The notes: generated from the letters alone by a model not told the origin. 64,000 nt of DNA from Cristatella mucedo (GCA_009760855.2 WPIO01000064.1:124001-188000), one strand, 5' to 3'; shown: positions 34,500-47,194, numbered from the stretch's first letter. Numbers and translations: made by a program.

Positions 34500-37153
34500 A
34501 TATTCCACCTACTAAATGTCCGCTCGCTATAATCCAAGTGGTTAATTGTCTGCGATCAGGTGGTCCAGGAGAAGCTAGATGCATTTCTGCTTACCGAAAC
34601 TTGGATGACGCCTAGTTCCAGTAGCTGTATTTCTGAGACCACTCCACCCGGGTTCTCACTCTATCAGTCCATGCGTTCTGACGAGGTTGGTGGTGGGGTT
34701 GCAATTGTTGTTCGCGAATCGTTTGGCTATAAGATGTGCAGTTTTTCGAATGGGCCATCGTTTGAATTGTTGCAATCAGGCCTTCACCAAAGACAATGCC
34801 TCTCACTTTTGTGATATACCGGCCTCCTTCTGGCTGAGTAATCTTGTTTATAGAGGAGTTTTCAGAGGTCCTCTCTAAACTATTTGTTTGTGACAGACCA
34901 TTACTGATTGTAGGAGACTTCAATATTCATGTTGACAACCTAGCAACAGCCAGGTCCGCTCATTTCTTGAATGTCTGGAGAATTTTGGTTTGACCCAACA
35001 CGTTAATCATAGCACCTACTTCGGTGGCCACATTCTAGATCTCGTCCTCCCCACTGACTTTTTGGTGTGCCCACTGACCCTCTGAGATCATTGTTCTGTC
35101 TCGCTTACTGTTCCTGCTACCTCGTACGTACAGGGCAATGTCAAATTTGCCAAACGACGTAACTTACAAAGCATTGACATGGACAAGTTTTTGAAATCTG
35201 TTTATGATGAAGGCTTTCTTGATTTGCATTCAGACTCGACCGGCAGCCTCGATACCCTCACTGATGCGATGAACATGACACTCAGGAGTGCTCTTGCTCT
35301 CCAGGGCTTCTTTTTTCATTAGAAAACTGAATTCCTGCCAGTCGGACACTAAACAGATTTATAAGACAGTAAACCATTTACTGGCCAATGCTGAAAGGTC
35401 TGACTCCACAGATATTAAGGACTCAGTCGAAAAGTTTACAGTTTTCTATACTGAAAAAATTGTGCGCATTCATGCCTCCATTAAGACTCCTCCGACTAAA
35501 GCAATCGCGGTTCCCCAACCTGTGACATTCCTTAAAAGGTTCTCCGAGGTTTTTGCATGCGATATGGCTACCTTAATAAGGTCTAGCAAAAAGAGCTCGT
35601 CTCCTGAAGACTCTATGCCTTCATAACCGTGGTCTTCACTAGCAGACCAACTTAGCCATGCCATAACTAAGATTTGTATTGCTTCTCTGGGAAAAGGGGT
35701 CATCCCCAAGTACTTCAAATAAGCAATCGTTAGACCCATACTTAAAAAGCCTGGATTAGACACAGATGTCCTTGTAAACTATCGCCCAGTTTCCCTTCTT
35801 CCTTTCTTGTCAAAGATTCTTGAAAAAACTGTTGCTAAGCAGCTGGTTGAACATATTGAAAATAATGGAATGCCAGATTCATTTCAATCAGGGTTCAAGA
35901 GGTAGCACTCCACTGAAACTGCTCTCCTCTGTGTTAACAATGACATTCTAGGTGGAAACGACGACGGGAATGTCACTGCCCTAGCCCTGCTAGATCTGTC
36001 AGCTGCCTTCGACACCATTGATCACGAAGTTTTGCTTGAACGATTGAGAACAACGATCGGTCTGGCAGACGAAGCACTGGCGTGGTTTAAATTGCACTAG
36101 TCTGATCGTGTTCAATACGTGTCGTGTGGGGGTCAGGTCTCACACACGAGACGGGTCACCTGTGGAGTCCCTCAAGGGTCCAAACTCGGTCCCTTGCTGT
36201 TCTTCATTTTTAAACAACCTCTGGGAAAAGTGATTAAGGCCCATGGAATAGGATACAACTTTTATGCTGACGGTACTCAGTTGATTAAAAGGCTTTGCTC
36301 TTCCAATAGGTGATGCTATTGTGCGACCATCACCACGTGCTCGAAATTTAGGTGTCGTTTTTGAAGCTGCCTTAATATCAAAAGTTTCATTCAGAAGTCT
36401 GCCTCTACAGCTAGCCATCACATCCGATCCCTATCCAAGATTAGTAGCTGTCTCCCACAGTGGCTTGTAAAAACTAGCTCTTTAGTTCTGTCTCGGCTTG
36501 ATTATTGTAATTACCTTTTGGCTGGGCTGCCAAAGAAAGCTATTAGGCCACTGCAGTGGACTATGAATATGGCTGCAAGGCTAGTCTTCAAGGCCCAGCG
36601 GTTTGAGCACGTGTCTCTTTTGCTAAGAGATCTAAAATGATTGCCGTTGGAACAACGGATACAGAGCAAAGTTCTTGAGCTGAACCGCTAGGCCCACCAC
36701 GGCTTGGCTCCTACGTACCTAGCTGAAATGCTGCATCAGTTTCAGCCTGTTCGCGCCCTCAGGTCCTGTGTGGACAATAAATTAGCTGTTCCATTCCTCT
36801 ACTTAAAGACCGTTGGCGACAGAAGCTATGGCTCTGCAGCTCCTAGACTGTGGAACTCGCTTTCACAATTCTTACGCAACGACAGCTACTCTCCTACTGC
36901 CGGCTGTGGCTCATCCTTGTCAGTGGTCCTGAGCTGCTACTTCCATGTTACTCACTACCTCAACTGCTCTCCCAACTCTGCTATGCTTCCCACTTTCTCT
37001 TTGTTGTGTGAGACGAAGTCTGTAGGCTACCGAATGCGTAATGAAAGCCGCTTAGGCTGTGAGTTCGGTATACACAACTCTCCTGCGTAACACATAGTCT
37101 TCATGACTTCGTGGAGTTACAGACGGAGATAAATTACATTACATTACATTACT
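34500..37153 (+). mobile_element. LINE-B, longest copy (endonuclease and reverse transcriptase remnants)
   Basis: Near 34506 the element reads LLNVRSL, then at 34584 LDAFLLTETWM, which match the start of an APE-type endonuclease. The reverse transcriptase region (~35730-36290) shows [53 protein letters not shown] and FYADGTQL. The catalytic YADD is YADG here, and frame changes and stops break the ORF, so the copy is dead. A deletion follows the YADG motif. The 3' part ends AGTTACAGACGGAGATAAAT then (ACATT)n to 37153. It may start further upstream, near 34150. Confidence 0.88.
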
Positions 37154-37254
37154 GGGGAGCGAACCAAATAAACGGAGTGCCCGAACGACCAGATACACGA
37201 CAGCCACGTCGGTTCAGGCGAGCAGCAACTTTCGCAAAAGAGCTGATAGTAGTA

Positions 37255-37360
37255 ACGATAATAAGGGCAATTGATAAAGCGCCCTCATAGAACTCAATCT
37301 CCTTCTTGGCGCTTTACACTTGCTGCAAACGAAACACGGTCGAACGTTTATCGGCGCCCC
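37255..37360 (-). mobile_element. LINE-A 3' tail
   Basis: Reverse complement of the hairpin end: GATAAAGCGCCCTCATAGAA and CTTGGCGCTTTACACTTGC. It lies about 100 bases after the LINE-B (ACATT)n tail. Confidence 0.72.
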
Positions 37361-37589
37361 GATCGTCACTTCGTTGTACTCTAATGTAACTTAGTTCAGA
37401 ACACCAAAGGCCTAAGCAGGGATCACTCGCTCGTACACCCAAACACGTAAGCGCAAAATGCTAGCCACGGGTGCTGTGCGACCGTATTTGGTGCAGTCTA
37501 TCGAATTATCCTGGTGCTGGCTCAGTCGTCCCGCGGCCGTCCTTCACTGGCCCGAGCGGCCCAGCCAGCCCACCTGTTAAAAAATAAGC

Positions 37590-37757
37590 GAGCCGCGATG
37601 GCACACTCGGTAAGGTGGTTGATTTTCATGACCTCACTGTCGAGGTTGTGGCTTAAAATCCTGCGCTGGGCGATCCTTTAATGCCGCTGCAAGCTGTGGT
37701 GATAGCCGTAAAGGTTCTTCTATCGCTATACAAAAGAGGCTGTTATATCAGATAGAC
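37590..37757 (+). mobile_element. SINE2 copy
   Basis: It has GATGGCACACTCGGTAAGGT as A box, a decayed B box (GTGGCTTAAAATCCTGC), and the body GCCGCTGCAAGCTGTGGTGA and AGCCGTAAAGGTTCTTCTAT. Confidence 0.8.
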
Positions 37758-38334
37758 GAGAGTCCGGCAACTGTCGGACGGGTGGCGGTGGTGGCGATGA
37801 CGACTTTTAGAAAGCACCCAACCTACTCTTAAAATGCTATCCGGGACAACGGGTGTGCCAGGTCAGCCGACATAAATCAGCCGCTTCTTCGGTAAGCAGG
37901 CCGATGCTGCAGGCTAAAATACCACAGCTGGCTATTGAGCCAATCGGCACTTGGGTTTCCCATCTCAGAGCGTTGCTTCCGTGGAACCTCGCGGTGGAAG
38001 ATTGAGGAGAAAGGTTTTTTCCAGCCTTTCCTGAGCGCCCTAAAATTAGGCCAGGCTGGTGCTGTGCTGCAAATACATATGCACGTGCATGTACATACTG
38101 ATATATTTGTAACCGCGTATTCTTTTATTGGCGTGTCTGTTCTTGAAGCCAAAACGGCGTCGCGTTCGTCGTAACCGAAGCCGAAGGAAGGCATTTACGC
38201 TGAGAGATTTATCCTAGCAGCATTGCGTTTCAGCCTGCAACCTCTAAATGACATTCAGCATACAATCGCCGTTTCCAACTTTTCACCTTCTTTGCCTCTC
38301 GGTCGTTTTCTCGGTGTTAGAGTGGTCGTAGAAA

Positions 38335-38495
38335 TAAGAGGTCTTGGTATTAGCGCCCTAAAATAACTTAATATCAATCCAGAAGTTTTAAAAACTGATG
38401 CAAGGGAGTCGATTCCCAAGGCTTAGTGACACGCGCGATGTCGAACATCAAAGGCTAAAAGTATAATGCTTTAGCCACCGTGCTAAAGTAAGCTG
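38335..38495 (-). mobile_element. SINE1-like fragment, strongly degraded
   Basis: The + strand has AGCGCCCTAAAATAACTTAA, a B-box-like GTCGATTCCCAAGGC and TTAGCCACCGTGC. The order fits a reverse SINE1 copy, but divergence is high. Confidence 0.35.
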
Positions 38496-38884
38496 TAAGG
38501 CACTCGCGCGGCCACCGATTCGTAAGACCCGAGGCCCGTGCTGCGTGCATTGGATAATGCCCAGTGACGCAAGCTTAGCATCACGCGAACGAAAACGCAA
38601 GTTCACGGAGCGAAGGGAAGCCGAATGGAGATGAGGCGTCTTGCGCGAAGATTTAAATTATGTAAGGTTTGCTTGTTTGGAAATTTAAGTTATGCAGCCA
38701 GTGACCCGTAACTGGTAGCGAGCTCCAGATCTTAAACGCTTACCAGCCGACGGTTCGACCGCCGAAACATTTCAATTTCGTGAGATGAACGGCAATACAA
38801 CCAGATGCTGAGCGATGGGCGATGCGAGAGCACACCGGGCGAACGAGGAAGTGAAAGCTCGGACTAGATGGCAGAGACTAGTGC

Positions 38885-39165
38885 TAGAGCGCAGAGAGCG
38901 AGAGAGGAAAAAGACGCAAGAGCCAACCCCAGGGAAGCCGCCATTAAGGGCTTTCTGAACGACCGACTGCAATTGAAGTCTTCACTTTGACCTCTCTCGC
39001 TGAGGTAGTTCCTAACGCAGCTCAGCGCTGCAGTAGCGACATCGGAGCGCGTCGAGAGGCTCTGTAAACAGAACCTGGCGGTCCACGGCGTCGTACGCTG
39101 TGGATAGGTACAGCAGTACCAGCAAAGGGGCCTTATCGTGATCAGCGCTGGCAGCGAGGACACGA
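38885..39165 (-). mobile_element. LINE-C, decayed reverse transcriptase fragment
   Basis: The - strand reads LLVLLYLSTAYDAVDRQVL, then in another frame VRNYLSERGQ, and then GGFPGVGSCVFF where GVPQGS..GP..F is expected. These match the core of an L2/CR1-like reverse transcriptase, but the sequence differs from LINE-A and LINE-B and several frame changes are present. It appears to be an older, separate family. Confidence 0.6.
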
Positions 39166-39419
39166 AGTCCTAATCCCGTCTAACTTACTGAAAAGCATCT
39201 GGAGAAACGCACTTCTGCGTTTCCTCAGCACTTATTTTTTCTCCATCTTATAAGAACTTTATCCATCGGTCACCGCTCGGCACTGACGGTGGCGGCTGCT
39301 CTACTGGGAGCCTAACGTACACCACGTGACCAGGGCCTCAGTGAGGGCTTAAAGCGAAAGGAGTAAGTGGTGCGACTACGAACGCAGTGAATTGCAGGCA
39401 TATCTCCGCAGCGATAATA

Positions 39420-39952
39420 CTAGTAATAATAAAACACTTGATAAAGTGCCCTCAATGAACTCAATCTCTTCCTGGGCGCTTAACATTTGCTGCAAAGAGA
39501 AATGAGATTGAACGGTGAGTAATATCTTGCTTGATAATAAAAATAATAATAATAATCCTTGCTGATTAAACATTCTCTTTTTTGTATAGCGACAGAAGAG
39601 CATTTGCTGCAATCGCTACCGCTTGCAGTGGCGATACAGGATCGCCCACCGCAGGAATCGAACCCACGACCTCGGGACCGAGGTCGTGAAAGCCATCGCC
39701 TTACCTAGTGTGCCATCATGGCTATAAAACAACATGAATAACATGGTTAGGGATGACATACACACGGTCAGCATGCAAGTGCGGTTAGTTGCAGCATGCA
39801 AAGTGTCAGCACGCATAAGCACATACAGGACGAATCGCAGGGACCACTAAATGCTGTCCTAAATAGGTGCGTTTTTAAGTTCAATTTAAAGGTGGTCAAG
39901 TGAGGGGATGCTGTGAGTGTGATGCAGGTTGGGAGTGAGTTCCAGCGATGCC
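39420..39952 (-). mobile_element. LINE-A 3' end, interrupted by SINE2
   Basis: On the - strand the LINE-A 3' UTR runs from about 39952 to 39727, is broken by a SINE2 copy, then resumes at about 39537 (TTATCAAGCAAGATATTACT) to the hairpin and (ATT) tail near 39420. It begins about 40 bases upstream of the acceptor of cadherin exon 12, so a retrotransposon end forms most of the sequence before that splice site. Confidence 0.8.
39545..39727 (-). mobile_element. SINE2 copy nested in LINE-A
   Basis: The + strand shows TGTATAGCGACAGAAGAGCA, ACCGCTTGCAGTGGCGATAC, the reverse B box GCAGGAATCGAACCC and the reverse A box CTTACCTAGTGTGCCATCAT. LINE-A sequence flanks it on both sides and joins up once the SINE is removed. 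Confidence 0.82.
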
Positions 39953-39991
39953 CTTCAAAGTAGGCATACAGAAGTTCCTTGTTTATTTCAG

Positions 39992-40138
39992 GGAAAAACT
40001 AGCGTGACCGTGAACGTGAACAAAACGCTCAGAGGGGACGATACATCAGCTCCACGTGCCAGTAACGGCCAAGCATTTTACTCTTGCGACATCATTGCTA
40101 AGGATTCGGGCACTCCGACTCTGTCTTCCAGAGCGAAG
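39992..40138 (+). CDS. Cadherin exon 12
   Basis: A 147-base phase 0-0 exon from TGTTTATTTCAG to AAG|GTAAGA. It encodes SVTVNVNKTLRGDD, then CDIIAKDSGTPTLSSRAK. The 'AkDsGtP.lss.a' turn is typical of EC repeats just before the last strand, which follows in exon 13. A LINE-A copy on the - strand ends about 40 bases before the acceptor. Confidence 0.9.
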
Positions 40139-42368
40139 GTAAGACAATCCTGGACTACTGTCGTTAATTAAAGTATGCTAGTAATAAAGGCGTGAAAAAT
40201 GAATGGCTATTTCATGCTGTACATTTTTTTTGAAGTGCTCGGATAGCTTTGAAGGCTTGGTGGTTCAAATTTTGTCAAAGATTTTACAAGGCTTTAATTG
40301 CAATATTTCATAAACAGGATTGCATGTGAAAGAAGCTAGTCGCTTCCAACTAAGATTTGGGGTAAGATCTTCAAAGGGTTCCTAAGGGTTAATTGCTTCA
40401 TTGCTACTTGTTTTTACTGTTTAATTTTACGCGCATACTTAATACTTACTGGTACTACTCTTTCGTTTAAGCATAAGGTGGCTACTCAGACTCGAGTTAG
40501 TTCATAAGGTTTAAAGGTAAATGTCAGCCAATAAACCAGCCTAAATTGTGTTGTGGCAGATGAGTCTTGTCGGCTATTATCCCACTTACAGCGGGCACTA
40601 AAGCATTGTACGAGTACCTTTTCCTTGGGCTAAAAACCAAAGACGAAGACAAATGAGATGACGGCGTAAATTAACAGTAAATGGCTATGCTTATTGTAAA
40701 CTAGTGCTATTCGCAGGCAAATGATTATTTGCCCGTGGAAAGTGCTAGTTGAGAATAATTAACGGACTCTGTAGATATACGAGAACAGCTATAACCATAA
40801 CGTTTTCTCTCTTTAATAGCTGCCTTTGAACAACTCTAGCATAGGAGGAGTTAATTCATAGTCGGCGGTGAGCGCTGGAGAAACTTGCCAGCTACAGCTA
40901 AATAACGCCAGACAATTAAGATCTCAAGGCTGATAAGAAATAAAATACTCACGCGAGTGAATCAAGGCTTCAAAATTGCACGCTAGTAACGACATAAACT
41001 ACGTTGAAAATGCACAATATAGCTTGATGTTATAATTAACGTTCGCAGTTTGTCTAGACGTGCGATTCTAGCCATAACGTCGTGGAAGGCTTTGCTAAAA
41101 AAAAACCATGGCATTTAAGCCTTGCTGATAGGGCGTAGCGTTCGTCGGAGGGCAATACAAACTATAGTGAAGCTGGATAGGATGCGATATCCGCTGTTAA
41201 CAAGATCGTCCGGCCGCAGCTTTAAAGTTTTAATTGTTATAATTGTTGCTGTAGTGATTTTGGATGCTGACATCAGCTGTCCACAAAATATAAGCTCACA
41301 ATGCACAGCTGGAGTCTATAACTGTTCTTAAGCATCGAAGAATATCAGAAGCCATATACACGTGTACGTATGGGTGTGTTAACTAATTCATGGTGAATGT
41401 TGAAGGAGACGAAGTTGAGACATATGCTGAACATACATTAACTGCAACGTAAGCACGACGGGCTAAGCAGACTAAGCATCCATGGTCACAAGCGAGCCCG
41501 TATACTCGCTTCGCTGAGTCATAGTAGTAATATGACACTGTAGGTAGATTTACACATTCAATGAATTCTCGTGAATGTGCATCCGCTCAAGATCCGCTCA
41601 TCGTTATCAACTTCATATTGGTGCTCTTAATTGTCGTCTTCAAAATCCGCAGAGCCCCTCGTCTTTTTGTGAGCAGGGTTCTTGCTCGGTAATTGAAAGG
41701 GAAGAGGTCTATGATGATTTAACGGTCCAGCAACACGTCTGTTCGCTATCCTAACAGGTGCATGTAAAGCAACATTGCCGGCCGAAGAAGGAGCCTATAT
41801 AACTTTGCTTGCGTCCATTATAGCTCTGCACCGTCCACAATGTTTTGGGCATTAGAGCCGTACTACCCAGGTCATCCCTCGACAATGTCCGTCTCAGAAG
41901 GAGACGAGGAAGAAGACGGATTATTGAAACATGCCTGCACCGGATCTTTAGCTCGGCTCTAAAGTGACGTTCACGGAAGACAGAGCTACTCCATCTTGAC
42001 GCATGACTGAAGTGCGCCATCTTGCCGCTGGAGGGAAGGATGGACTTTCTCGTTTTAATTAATAGAGATTGAGTATGCAATGCTGTCGAAGCATAGGACA
42101 GTGAATAATTATATAGCCCAGCTACAACTTATCTAAATAACGTCAATGCCGTTACGAAATACTGTTAAACTCGAGTGAAGTGTAAGGGTGAAATATATAT
42201 TTGGAGAAGCATTCAGAGGGGGCGCATCGCGAAATGAACAGGGCGGAGCGAGCCAAAGCGACATCTAGGACAATTCAAGAAGATACACAAGAGTGGCGCC
42301 TTCGGAGGTCCATCAGCTTTCGGAGCTGTGTTGCTAGCTTGCTGACTGTAGTGTGGCGTATTTTTCAG
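40139..42368. other. Intron between exons 12 and 13, no recognised content
   Basis: About 2.2 kb at the border between the irregular and the modular halves of the gene. No LINE, SINE or exon candidate was recognised. Confidence 0.55.
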
Positions 42369-42612
42369 ATAATCGCTTACGTTGCCGACGTAAATGACCA
42401 CGCACCTGTCTTCGCTGCAACGGGTAATGAAGGGGCGGCGAGCGTCGTCCTGGGATCGCCTATAAGAACGCTCGTTGCTTGCGTCTCTGCGACCGACTCC
42501 GATCAACCCGACACAAGCAACTCCCGCGTCACGTACGAGCTGTCAAAAAGCGACGACTTTGCAATCGACGGTACGACTGGACAAATTACAACGAGGAGGC
42601 TCATTGAAGGAG
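42369..42612 (+). CDS. Cadherin exon 13, module 1 A exon
   Basis: A 244-base exon, phase 0-1, from GTATTTTTCAG to G|GTACGG. It opens with IIAYVADVNDHAPVF (calcium linker), then SPIRTLVACVSATDSD (conserved Cys and DxD), VTYELSKSDDFAID and TGQITTRRLIEG. The XEX motif expected after 'TGqi' is absent, as in the other A exons. This is the first exon of the modular part of the gene and the most diverged A exon. Confidence 0.93.
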
Positions 42613-42814
42613 GTACGGCTGTAGCGTCGACAGTAGCCTGAACTGGGGATACAAAATTGAATTCTATCTATGCTCTCTTTCCATTTCTTTCTTTCGTCTC
42701 GGGATTCAGGTGACACAGCAGGATCAGTTTTCTCGGTTGCTTGCAGCAACTTGATCCTATCACTGAGCACAAAAGGATAGACGAAAAGTTGTGCTCATTT
42801 CACAAGGGCTTTGT

Positions 42815-42905
42815 TTATTTCTATTTCTATTTATTGTATTATTTCTATTACTTATATCTATATTTCTATTTCTATAATTATTATTTATTCATTTATTTTT
42901 TTCCG
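42815..42905. repeat. T-rich low-complexity stretch
   Basis: Repeats of TTTCTATT and TTATTTATT with little else; intronic, between exons 13 and 14. Confidence 0.85.
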
Positions 42906-44109
42906 TGGTGATATAAATGCCCACGAGTTTATAAACCTATAATTGCACCTTTGATTAAAAAAAGTAGAATTACTGAAGAATTAGTAATCAACCAATCTGC
43001 TTTTTGTTTTTAGTGTGAGCATGGCTTTTATCTGTATCACTTCTTACGAAATTTAACTGGGTAGTTTACTTACAGAGCATCCTAGCCTCAAATGTTGGTC
43101 TCTTAGCATGCGGATTACACGAAGCTCACGTGACAGGCTCAAGCAGTTTCCACTAATTCACTGTTCTTGCTCACATAGATAGTTTGGCTAAGGAATCAAC
43201 TAGAAGGGTAATGTTCCGCATTTGAAGTAGCCAGCCGTGCGTCATGGTCACTGGACGAGCCGCTTCTTGTTAAATTGACGACCTCGAGCAAGATATTTGA
43301 GAAGATTAGGAATCCGGCATTATGGTGAATAACTGACACATGTGAGGTCTCTAGGTTTTCACCGATACGTAGAGCACGTATTTTGTGGAACCGACGGCTT
43401 GTATTTAAATGCTGGTCTTTAAAGAAATAGCCTTTATCAGCGCAAAATACATACTTCCACAGATTTATTTTAAATGCAAAAGTTAACGAAATTCATTAGG
43501 TTTATTTTTGGAATTTCGAAGTAACTCTCTCGAGTTGAGCTTGAGTTCATTAATCCAGCTCTTTTTTGGTGAAAATTAGTTACGGAAAGGCGTCAGTTAG
43601 AATTTGAAAAAAACTAGAAGCGAATATAATGTTATGAGTATATGTCAAAGCTAAGCAGCTTAAAGACACACGAAAGTCACGTGAAAGTCGTCCGGGCGTT
43701 GGAGGTCGTGCTTTACACGCCGCTCAGTACAATTGCCCAATCTCATCTATCTTGATTTTTTTGTTTTGTTACGGGTATCTTTCCCGGGACCATTTAGAAC
43801 TGTCAATATAATGCATTTGAGCCATCTGCTGTAAAGCGGTGGATGATTTGAAGAAAGTGGTGACAGAAATAAAGATTTATTTTGTTACAATGAGCACCAC
43901 GCAATACAAGAAAGAGTTGGTTGGTATGAAAGCCACAAATAGTTGAGAAAGCAAATAATCCTGAGTCGGCATGCGATGAAATAATTTTTCGGTGCACGTT
44001 GTTTCCATGTCCCCACTGACAGGGCAGCAGCAATGGTAATGGCTGCGGCAGCAGTAAGTTCAGCTTTAGCTGCCAAGGCGGCACTAGAAAAAATCTTCAA
44101 TACTTTTAG

Positions 44110-44271
44110 GACCAAGATCAATTACCGTGTCTGTCACTGCTAAAGATGCAGGCTTGCCACAACTTCAGAGCACTACAAATATTTCTATCAATGTGATGAT
44201 AGCGTCTGGAACTAATTTTCAGTTTGGCAGCCCAATGTATTTGGCTAATTTTACGGAAAGCAATAATACAG
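44110..44271 (+). CDS. Cadherin exon 14, module 1 B exon
   Basis: A 162-base exon, phase 1-1, from ACTTTTAG to G|GTAAGA. It encodes SITVSVTAKDAGLPQ, then NISINVMIASGTNFQF and a first strand ending in FTESNNTG. The terminal strand ends in ASGTNFQF where a calcium-binding repeat would have DxNDNxPxF. Two N-glycosylation sequons are visible (NIS and, near the end, NFT). Length and phase match modules 2 and 3 exactly. Confidence 0.9.
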
Positions 44272-44502
44272 GTAAGATATAATGCTATCGCGGTAAGAAC
44301 CAACTTGTGCCAACCACAATAAATGTCAAGTTTTAAATAACCCAGTGAAGAGCGATGCTGCCTTAAGAATGCCGTTCCTTATAATGCCTGATTCAATTTC
44401 TAGCTCTCCTTGGAATTCCTCTCAATACAGCGTAGCTTACAAACCTAATTTTGCTTTCTAATGCAAGATCGCTTGCCATACGAACCTTTCGATTTGCCAC
44501 AG

Positions 44503-44726
44503 GCGCACTGGTGCTAGTAGTTGAGGCCACTATGGACGGCGCACAATCTGCTACGACGCGGTACACGATCGACAGCGTCGCCCAGCAAGCAGTGCCGTTT
44601 TCTGTGGACGAGTGGAGCGGCAAAATCCACGTTGCCTCGATTATTGACCGAGAGCAAAAGGCATCTTGGAGCTTTACAGTTAAAGCAATCGATAGCAAAG
44701 CTTTCAATAGAACTGCCTACACTGTT
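44503..44726 (+). CDS. Cadherin exon 15, module 1 C exon
   Basis: A 224-base exon, phase 1-0, from GATTTGCCACAG to GTT|GTAAGT. It encodes LVLVVEATMDGAQSATTRY, then AVPFSVDEWSGKIHV, IIDREQKASWSFTVKAID and RTAYTV. DRE is the XEX motif feeding the next canonical linker in exon 16. The DxDxGxN block is replaced by TMDGAQS. It is nine bases longer than the C exons of modules 2-4. Confidence 0.92.
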
Positions 44727-45475
44727 GTAAGTATTAACGCGCGAAACGACGCTGGAAAGACTAGCAACAACTAAGCCACAAAGTTGAGTGAAAATTTAAA
44801 TATATTATGCCAAGGATGCGTTTTTAGGATGGTCAGTAATTGATATGACTTTTGTGTATTCAAGATGGCCATTGAAGATACGAACACATGAATTAGCTAA
44901 TACAGTATCTACTGACAATGCCCCCTTTCTATTTCTCTCTCACTCTCTCTCTTTTGTTCATTGTGAGCATAACCTCAAGAAATCTATTCCTTGATCCTCA
45001 CCATATCCATCCCTGCTAGTACTTTGCTTAGACTTATTCAAAAGTTTTTTTTATTCCCATTTTATCAAGTCGACATTTCCTAGTCGGCGTGTTTTAATTT
45101 GTATATCGCTACATTATAATTTGTGTCTGACAAATGCACTTCAAAATTGCTTAGTTTTCTCAAGCCTGCTTGCAGTAGAGGAAAAAAGTTAGAGTTAATT
45201 GCAGCTAAGATGAAATAGCGAAAAATGTCAGTGACTCTTTGCAGTTACCACGAGAATGCGATGCAACACAAATAACTTTTGTTCAAACCCTGAGCGAAAG
45301 ATTTTTTTACGTATCCAGCATTGTCACCCGAATCTTACCGAATCTAGAATTGCCATTCTGAACCTTACTTGAATCGTGAAAAGATCATGTAAAGTGAAAC
45401 ATGATCTTTGGGAAAATATTCAGAGACTTAGTTAGAATTGACTAGTTGCCCTGAGCCAACGCTTTTGTGACTCAG

Positions 45476-45713
45476 GTTACTGTGAACATCAAGGATGTCA
45501 ACGACAACACACCGATCTTCAAGGAATCAGCAGAAGCTAAGATACTGGAAGGTAGCCCAGAGGGAACCCTCATTGCCTGTGTGTATGCCGCAGACAATGA
45601 CGAGCCCGGTCAGGCCAATTCCGAAGTGGAGTACACAATATCAGGTAGTGACGCCAATCTGTTTCTCGTTGAAAAGAATACAGGAAGAGTCACCTTGGCA
45701 CAACGGATAGGAG
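45476..45713 (+). CDS. Cadherin exon 16, module 2 A exon
   Basis: A 238-base exon, phase 0-1, from TGTGACTCAG to G|GTAAAC. It encodes VTVNIKDVNDNTPIF (consensus calcium linker), EGSPEGTLIACVYAADND (Cys plus DxD), VEYTISGSDANLFLVE and TGRVTLAQRIG. It is clearly closest to the A exon of module 3 (EGS.EGTL.AC.YA.D.DEPGQ). No XEX motif follows the TGRVTL strand. Confidence 0.95.
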
Positions 45714-47194
45714 GTAAACTTATGCTATTGTGCGATCGCAATAATTTTGCAGGAGATTTATTTAAATGCAGCTGTAGCATGAACTAAGATGTATGTTGGA
45801 TTTTTATCATGCGTTTTTTTAATTAAGATACGAAATGTTTCGGAAATATCAGTTAACATGTGCACGGGGTCGCAGCTGTGCTTGCAGAGCAGCTACAGGG
45901 CAGCAGTCTTCAAAACGTGGAAATATCAGGAAAAATAAATGCCTGGCACTTTAAATTTACTTCTATTGCTCAAGTCAATGAAAGCAGTAATTTTAGGTAC
46001 ATTTATTATACATTTATATATACCAGGAGAGCAATATTTTCTTCGACTAAATATTGTTTACTGCCATTGACTACCTGATGGCGAACAATTCGATAACTTT
46101 AAATGAACAATTTTACACTAGACTTTAATACATGTCATTCCGATTTCTAATCTAAAAGAAACTTTTTAAAGATTGGATTACAATTTATTTTGGTGTTTCT
46201 ACTGCATTATGTTTCCTGTAGCAAATATAACCCCAATTCTCTCGTGCTAGCTGAAATCGACACAAATGCGAGGTGAAATAGGGATAGCTCTTTTACACTT
46301 TCTTATCGAGTCTGATCTGGCCCAAGATATATGCCCAAGATATACACACCGCCAAGACCACTTTCTATTGGAAAAGTCTTCTTGCACAGTGGTGGGTAAT
46401 TTTTAGACCAAGATTCTATAAGTATGTATGCAATATTGAAGCGCTTTGGTGATTATATGAAATAGGAAAATATAGAAAGTTTAGTAAAAATTCAATACAG
46501 TGCAACACAAGTAGAAAATTACCTTTTGCACAAAGGATTACTTGAGATATGCCTATAAGAATTTACAAAACTGCATCTTGAAATAATGTCACGATTTTTG
46601 AAGTAGTCGTTAAAAATCTCAAAACTTCTTATGGTAATAAATAGAAAAATAATAGATATTTCTGAAGCGACAGACCATTTATAAATATTATTGAACAGAT
46701 GCGCAATACGTTGCTATTTATGGGAAATTTTCAAAAGCAATGGCTCTAGATCTTATGCAATATCAACATTAAGAAGGTGTTAACAAAAAGTGATGTAATC
46801 TCAACCTCAATTACTATCAAACTATTTAATTCAAAGAATTCAATGCAGGTCACTGTGGTCAAGAAAGCTAGCAATCATACTAGAGAAAAAGCCAAAAATG
46901 GCACAGTTGACATTAGTGAGACATTTAAATGCACAATTTCTTCGGCAGCTACGCTTTAAGTAAAATTGGGAACAATGAGAACTTAGCACAATGACAGAGA
47001 CAAAGTGTCACGAATTATCAATGTGGTTGCAGCAGCTTCGTGGACCTGATTGATAACATATTTAATAGGCTATAAGGAAACCATTATTACTTAGCATTCA
47101 TTGAATCAGAGAAAGGGCGAAAGATCTGAGTGGAAGGAGAAGTTGCAACAACGAGAAAAAGAAAAATGTAAGTGACGTATTAAAATAGCCGGCC

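Noticed and set aside
34500-37153. Active LINE
   Set aside because: The reverse transcriptase motif is YADG instead of YADD, and stops, frame changes and a deletion break the ORF.
41751-42080. 109-codon open frame on the - strand
   Set aside because: No recognisable motif, and no context; probably chance in an intron.
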